Assembly (NCBI GenBank): GCA_016648135.1
Contig: JADDOH010010958.1
Coordinates: 62,001 to 126,000, forward strand
Source of the DNA: Agrypnia vestita
Lineage: Eukaryota; Arthropoda; Insecta; Trichoptera; Phryganeidae
Direction: 5' to 3'
DNA length: 64,000 bases
The notes beneath the pieces are model-generated. The model had not been told where the DNA came from and did no database searches. It was given only the letters and a program-made list of their open reading frames with translations. The position numbers were made by a program, and so were the translations under genes. Position 1 is the stretch's first letter, and each line of letters starts with the position of its first letter. This document shows positions 57,401-64,000 of this stretch, piece after piece.

Positions 57401-60400
57401 AAACCGTAGATAATAGAAGTACTGACTGAGTCACTTCTCATTAGACTTACCTGATGAAGTCCCCATTGGGATCAGCTTTACGTCCAAAACGAACTGGACA
57501 GTAGCAGTGGAAAAATTGCTGGAAGAATGACGAGCAGCTGAGCCACATCCAAGTTCCCGCATTCACCGACCAATCGGCATCCAGAAGTAGCTCTTCGAAT
57601 ACCTGTAATTCATATTATGTACATATATTTATCCAATAAGAAATCATTTCATAAAGTGTTTCAACAATCCTTTAGTCCAAGTCCTGTGAAACCACCTTAT
57701 ATTTGTGATATTTTAAGGTAAAACATTGGAGTTAGATATTTTGAATAAATAAACTAAAATATAAAATATAAACTAAAACTATTTTTGAGTAAGAGAATGA
57801 ATCAATCCTAGAAATCTAATTACATATTAATGATTTGGTTGTTAGTATGTAGTTGTTTAGAATTTTAGAGGCCGTACAAAAATGTCAAATGGACTAAGCT
57901 TTAAGCGTGCTGAATCCCACGCAATTTAGTTTAAAATAAACAGCGAGAAACGGAAAGAATTAGCTAAATACATTTTGAATCCTTTGCTTAAGGGGTTACA
58001 TCACCCTAAAAGCCTGAAATTAAGGTAGAAAATGGCTGATGTTTACACAATGTATCGTTCACCATTTCCACCTATGATAGAATACCACGTCTATCAAATT
58101 TTTCAAAATTAATTTTTACAACCTGTTTCGTATATGTGTTGTGTAAAGTGATCACTTGAGTTAGCCGTACAACAGGTCGTAAGCCCTATGAACATCCAAA
58201 GACTTCCATACCTACTTTCCCATACAAAAATATAATTTTGTCTCTGTGAGACATCTATAATATATATTGCTTAATGATGTCCCTGTGACAAAATCCAGTA
58301 CTGTGTTCTGAAAAATTTGGACACACTCAAAATATATCAAACACTAAGAGCCTTCAGAATTCGCTATATCATGCCTCACTTTGCTTTAATTATTTAGCAG
58401 CAGTTGAATTTTAATGCCTCCTGTTTTTTCTAACTTTTCAGAATAATTAGATGTAGGCATTTAGAGTTCATTGTAACACGGCTCTTTCTATCAATTTCAA
58501 GCTGCTCTCTGAATTTATTCTCAACTAAAACTCATAGGTTCATTTTAATAAGTCTCATTCCATAGACAGGAGCATTAGAAAGAACTTGTGATAGTTCACT
58601 ACCTTCATTCCTTCCTCCCAGGATAACCAGAGGTCACCCCTGGTGAGGAAGCAGGCCACGGCGTGCCGAGCCAAGTGGTGAATCCAGCCCTCTTCCCGTA
58701 GCTGGATCATGATGGCATCTATCCAAGGGTATCCCGTCTGGCCCTGGATGGAGAAATATCCAATTTTGTAGTGAATTCTAATTTAAAATAAAATAAAATT
58801 TTCTGAAAATAACAATATCATTATTTTGATGATTGTTACTCCAAAACTCAAAAATAGACAGGACATATTTGTTTACGCCCATGTATTTACTTAATTAATT
58901 AATATTTACGACTTTGCAGAGATTTATAAATACTTGTCATTAAAATCCCAAGACAGAAAGCATATATGTATTGCATCCTATATTTATACATCTACATGTA
59001 CAATGATGCAATATCACTTCAACACCCAACAATTGTGCAGTAATGGCATTTAAATAATTTTGAATTAAAATAGTAACATCAATATTTTGTTATCCATGCA
59101 TGGATAATAATGTAGAACCTCCACGACATCTGGGTGATCTTAAAAAAGACCTGTTTATTTGATGTCGAAGCAATATTTATATCATTACGCAAACCAGTCA
59201 TTGCGATGTGGAGTTTTGTCTAAAATATAACTTTTTATAACTATTATAAAAAATGAGTAATATAATACTTTTAAAGTTAGTAGAAATCAGTTTGTTTCAC
59301 ACACACCTACTAATATCTTAAGCCAAAATTTAAAATATTAAATTAAAGTCAACATTTTTATCACAATGATACAAATATTGACATTTGACAGATGTCTTGA
59401 AGGGTAAAAATCACCAAATAATAATACAGTAAAACGCCGTTAATTGAAACCCCGGTAATTCGTAATTCAAAATAATTTCTGCCCCTTGCGCCATAAATTA
59501 ATACATTTTTAGTTTGTATAATTCGAATTGTTTTTTAAATTCGACAAAACTGAAAAAACTATTTTGATTTTTTTGCAAGTGAGAGCTACAAATATGTCAA
59601 TATCGGGTACTTAAATATTAGAAATGTAACGAAATGTGTATTAGCATAATAAATGTTGCGTTTTCGAAATAATTTCTTGAAACCTGAAAAAACACGTTTT
59701 TCAAAAAAATTTCAAATAATTTCATCTTTTTATTTAACCAATTTATATATAAAGTACTTGCATGTAATTAAATCTTAATTGTAGTTACAATTGTAAACTT
59801 TCCCTGTCTCAACACAGTTTTCTAGTGAGACAGACATAGTAAAACTACGCCTAAAACAAATATATTTTATGCATAACAATGAAATAAAATAATGAATATA
59901 AAAAAATTATTCACGAGTTACGATTTTTATTGAATTTTGGTGATTTTTATTTGTACTTTAAATTTTGAATTAACGGGGTTCTGCAAAATTCAAAATGTTT
60001 TTTTTGGGTCTCTTGAATTTTGAATTAACGAGATTTTACTGTACCGAACTGTTATTTTCAGAATGTGTCAGTAGTCCAGATGCTATAAAGAAACCTTCTT
60101 ACCTTTAGTTTAAATTTCAAATAATGTATATAATAAAACCAAATTCAAGAACTTCTTCCGTGGCCACGCAGGTGATCTAAAATAAAGTACACGGAGATAA
60201 AACCTAATCATTGTAATTACATTGGCCCACTTGGCGAGTGCTTCGCTATTCTTGTCCCACGGGATCTGCACGCAGATGGGGTTGCCCACCATCTTGTCGA
60301 AGTTAGGGTTCTTGGTGGCGGCGCAGTAGAAGAACTCCCTCCACAGCAGCTGGCCGTGTAGAGAGAGAGGGGGGCGCGCCTTCTTGATCTTCTTGTACAG

Positions 60401-63400
60401 TTCTGTCAGCTGGTAGTAGAATAGACGAGTCGAGAGGCAACCAAATCTAAAATAATCAATTAATCATTTCAGAAGCAGGAAAATGTCAAAACATTTAAAA
60501 TTTGCAACAAATCGATGTGTTCCGTTAAATTTTTCGAAGAAGTCGACACAGAAAGCAGTTAATTATTTTGTTTTTAATGAAACACTAATAATACTAGGAA
60601 CAAAATAAATAAACGATACGTTACTTATTTCAAACTCATACCAATATCCCAATTACAAGTGTCTTCGGCCTGCTCTAGCAATATGCATATATTTAATGCA
60701 TCAATGAAGTGTGTATCGGCAGATTTCCTGCACAGCGATTAAGTGCAAGTAATGGACAAGCGAACAAAATAAAATTTGTAACAATTATTGACACAGATTA
60801 ACATGAACATGAACATTGCAAATTTAAAGATGAGCGTTAAATTTATCACAGTTAGTTTTATTTATATTTAATTAGTTTTCCAACATGCAATCCTGAAATA
60901 ATTTTATTTCATAATAACATAAAATTATTTTCCAATAAAGCCAATACAATGGTCATTACCACGATTCTTATATGTTTTGTTTAATTTTAAAGTTCTCTAT
61001 ATCTAAAAAAAAGACCAGTGTTTATAATACAATTTGTCCATTATAAATGATAATTTATATAATCAATCCTATGGTAAAAGTATCTGATACAATACAAACC
61101 TAAGGTACGGTGAAAGGCCGGTCTGACTTGCCAGCAGAGACTGCGGAGTCATCTTTGGCCGGCCGAAGGAGGCCACCCAGGCTTTACGCTCCAAGTGTCT
61201 CTCCAGCCTGGTTAGGGCCTCCGTCTCTCCTCCGATCCACACGGGCGGAAGAAGTGTCTCTGTATCAAAACCTAAAATAAAAAATATTTACATTTGTAGC
61301 ATTTTTGTTTAATTAACAACTTTTGTCGAAATTCTTAAAAGTTAATGATGAGGCTTCCCTCAATCTATGAAGAAGTTACGCAACCAAAGAGGGAGCAGAG
61401 TGCCTTTCCACTCTTTTCCGTTCCACAAAATCTTTATGCTAGAATGAAATTAGATAAGGTACAAAGTATTATATACAAAGTAAATGAAAGATAGGATTCT
61501 TCTGTTGTCATCAAATGCTGCATTGAGTAAACTTTATCTGCATGAATAATATGTTCAGTAGTCATAGTCTCCACCTTAGATTACAAATGCGAATGGTCAG
61601 ATGTGACATTTTTTCAATATTATTTTATGGAATGGAAGCATGGACGCTTACCGAAGAATCGATAAAGCGACTTAAGGCATTCGAGATATGGATCTACAGA
61701 AGAATACTCAAAATAATCTGTATAGACAGAGACAGAGTTACCAATGATGAGTTACCAGAGATGACATAGTTCAGATGAATATAGGAAAATAAGTAATTAG
61801 AAACAATAAAATTTTAAAAACTTAAATATCTCGGACATGTGATGAGACATCCAGAGAAGTACGAGATTGCCAGAAGTTGGGGCCCTGGTGGAAGGAGAAC
61901 ATCACTGCTGAATGACTGTGGTTTTCCCAGTTTATTTAAGAACTATTACGAGCCATAGTAATAAAATGAAGATGGCCAATATGATAGCTACCGTCTGTTG
62001 AATGGATAGGATAAGAAGAAGCCTCTTATTGCTTACCATCCTTTACATGAAAACACTTACATACGTCATGACATTTCTCAGAATCTTGAAGGAACAGAAT
62101 GTCAGAGGTGAACTCCTTCTCACACATATCAATCTTTTATGTATTGTTGAACACCACCACATGCTGCAAATCCTTTATATAGTGTCTCATAGCTAGTAGC
62201 AAAAACTTAAAAGTGGATACCTGCCTTGATACTGAATCGAAAATGTTCAGGCAACCATGACCTAATATATCAATACTTATGGAAATATGTAAAATTTTAT
62301 GTTACCGTTTCAATTGCTTATTTTTTGCAAAAAATTGAACTATCACTGTGGTAACTTATATTGATTATGAAAAATTCATTTGCATTAATACGACTCTAAT
62401 AAAATGATAAAAACCTTACAATTTTTTTTTATCATTTATTTTTTTTTTTTATTAAAAAAGGTTTTTATTATTTTATTTGAGTTGTATTAAAATGAGTGAA
62501 TTTTCAAAATCGATCGAAGTTTTTGCTATTAGCTTTGAGATACCCTGTATACGTAATATAGAAAATTATGTTGAATCTAAACTCACCTAACTCCTCTAGG
62601 GAAGGTACTCCATATTTCTCATCGTGGTCCTCGGAGATGGGTGTAATGGCCGAGCCCAGAGACTCGGCCGTGATAGTGGCCTCCGCCGAGCAGGGCGCTC
62701 CCAGTCCAGCAATGACAGTCTGGAATTGGTGGTAGGTGAGGGGGGCACGACCGCCATTTTTCTCTATTATTCTAGAAATATCCATAAAATAATGAATATT
62801 ATACAAAATATAATTGACAATTCAAGCATTAACTTTTATTGCATCCCTGACCATTTCATTTCCATGTGCTTCATCATTTCTTTATCAAAAATATTGTACA
62901 CGCAGAGCAATGTAGAGTCAAACGAAAATAGATTACGAACAACTATTAGCCGGGCTCTTGCTGTCAGTACATTAAGGCTTGAGTTTTACGCAAATATAGG
63001 TATAATTGAAAAAAAGTGACGTTAAATATTTATCTGTCAAATTAGTGATGATATTTTAACCGGTGACGCACTGAGCGTTATTTGAGATTTGGATTTGATT
63101 GTGTCGATGATTGGTAAAGGATTTTCACATTTGGATGGGCAACCATCAATCGGTATTAGATAAATACATAAATACATATACCACGTGTAACCGATAAAAA
63201 TAACCGCTTGACCACCACTATAACAGATTAAAACCTGAATAATATGATATAGAAATATTAGGAGATACATATATTATTTTGATTTATTTCATAGAAATTC
63301 TAGGTAGGTACAGCTTATTTCGAGATAATGACATCACTCCGCTACTATTAACAAAAGGAGGAACCTTCTCTCGGAAGAGATTCTTTCAGAACCCCACTAC

Positions 63401-63920
63401 CCACCGGATGCATGCGCACAACTTGTGGAAGGGTGTGCGGTTCCAGAATGGGCTCTGCAACCACGCTCGGCACATAATTAAAACATGGCAGATGTCAGCC
63501 TCCCAATGTGGAATCACCAAAGAAGAAGAGGTGTTAAAATAAATGTAATGGTTTATGAAATTTTTACTTAAATCGTATATACAGTTTAGTGGATTAGAGA
63601 AACAACTTATACTACATCTTGTATGATATTCTGAATACCAAATTGTTAAATTATAATAGCGTCCTTACTTGTCCAGCGTATACAGCGTATGCGACACTCG
63701 AGAGACAACGCTGATGCCGATCTCCTTACACATGGCGATGATATTATGATCTCGGACTCGGCCATAAGGCTCCGGGTCTTCCTCAAAGGTGAGGTTAGTG
63801 GTGCCCCACTCGCGAAACAGCTTAGGCAATGCGTCTGCTGGCTGCCCGCGTACCACAAAGAGGCGGGAGTTCAGCCGGCGCAGACTGCGATCTAGGTCTT
63901 TCAAACACTGCAGCAGGAAC
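54464..63920 (-). CDS. cry2: Cryptochrome 2, vertebrate-type insect clock repressor (N-terminus outside window)
   Basis: Nine minus-strand exons join in phase: 63669-63920, 62587-62771, 61100-61271, 60221-60446, 58603-58743, 57451-57602, 56418-56620, 55682-55717 and 54464-55458. They give 786 complete codons plus a stop. The photolyase-homology region is complete from [20 protein letters not shown] on. It includes [80 protein letters not shown] and [28 protein letters not shown] and the [20 protein letters not shown] region identify CRY2 rather than (6-4) photolyase or Drosophila-type CRY1. CRY2 is the light-insensitive repressor of CLOCK:CYCLE in many insects. About 55-60 N-terminal residues must lie beyond 64000. 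A 36-nt exon ([12 protein letters not shown]) links to a 330-residue Asn/Gln-rich tail. Introns contain MITEs, a LINE fragment and a pogo-like element. Confidence 0.97.
58018..58268. mobile_element. Family B MITE in a cry2 intron
   Basis: 'taccacgtctatcaaatttt', 'gtgtaaagtgatcacttgag' and the end 'tctgtgagacatctataata' match the family. The left arm is shortened. Confidence 0.75.
59427..60041. mobile_element. pogo-like element with TA duplication in a cry2 intron
   Basis: CAGTAAAACGCCGTTAATTG on the left and (inverted) CAGTAAAATCTCGTTAATTC on the right, with TA on both sides (59425-59426 and 60042-60043). It is 615 bp long, non-coding, and shares its interior with 1714-2105. Confidence 0.85.
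61520..61960 (+). pseudogene. LINE RT C-terminal fragment in a cry2 intron
   Basis: [34 protein letters not shown] and, after a break, [20 protein letters not shown] are the landmarks that follow the RT domain in insect LINEs. It is antisense to cry2 and contains stops. Confidence 0.7.
62180..62552. mobile_element. Family A MITE in a cry2 intron
   Basis: It starts tgtctcatagctagtagcaa, has the internal palindrome 'taataaaatgataaaaacct' against aggtttttattattttatt, and ends gctttgagataccctgtata. It ends about 35 bp from a cry2 exon (62587). Confidence 0.75.
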
Positions 63921-63958
63921 CTAAAAATTAAAATTAAAAAATCAAATGATGTACTTTT

Positions 63959-64000
63959 TATGATAGTCTAATGATTAAGACGCTCGTCTGGTGATCCAAC
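63959..64000 (+). mobile_element. tRNA-derived SINE (copy 7, cut by window end)
   Basis: atagtctaatgattaagacg, ctcgtctggtgatcc is the tRNA-like head of the SINE family. The body continues beyond the window. Confidence 0.6.

Overview
The window is AT-rich nuclear DNA from an insect, most likely a moth or butterfly. Genes are split by many introns with GT..AG borders. One gene is a vertebrate-type insect cryptochrome (CRY2). The mobile elements include a short Helitron with a lepidopteran-style 3' end and a LINE whose first ORF carries a baculovirus FP-like domain. The order Lepidoptera is an inference; the insect assignment is firmer.

Seven protein-coding genes can be supported. From left to right they are: (1) the 3' end of a gene resembling the ciliary protein DZIP1 (+, 1-3407); (2) Vhl, the von Hippel-Lindau E3-ligase subunit (-, 10659-11141); (3) Trappc2l, a TRAPP trafficking subunit (+, four exons, 14730-21429); (4) RpL8/uL2 (-, five coding exons plus a likely 5' UTR exon, 23379-29508); (5) a COA1-like cytochrome oxidase assembly factor (+, single exon, 30018-30431), head-to-head with RpL8; (6) a C2H2 zinc-finger protein of about 802 residues that I assembled from eight exons with matching splice phases (+, 32320-44314); (7) cryptochrome 2 (-, nine exons seen, 54464-63920, the N-terminal exon lying beyond the window). 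The total coding length is divisible by three for every gene I could join. The genes are unrelated housekeeping and regulatory genes; the only organisation seen is the RpL8/COA1 divergent promoter.

Most of the rest is mobile DNA, much of it nested. It includes a tRNA-derived SINE family (seven copies), several LINE families (RT fragments, C-terminal tails, one internally deleted element) and possible solo LTRs. It also includes a Helitron, PIF/Harbinger elements with TTA or TAA duplications, hAT MITEs with 8-bp duplications, pogo-like elements with TA duplications, and several palindromic MITE families that recur across introns and intergenic DNA.

The most unusual signals are four. A 502-bp Helitron carries two perfect six-pentamer heat-shock elements. 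A hAT MITE packed with TATCGATA motifs sits about 310 bp upstream of the Trappc2l start codon. Four hammerhead-core-like motifs lie in repeats. The CRY2 tail is long, Asn/Gln-rich and encoded by one terminal exon. Coordinates were counted by hand from the sequence; exon edges in genes are supported by frame agreement, while ends of degenerate repeats are approximate.
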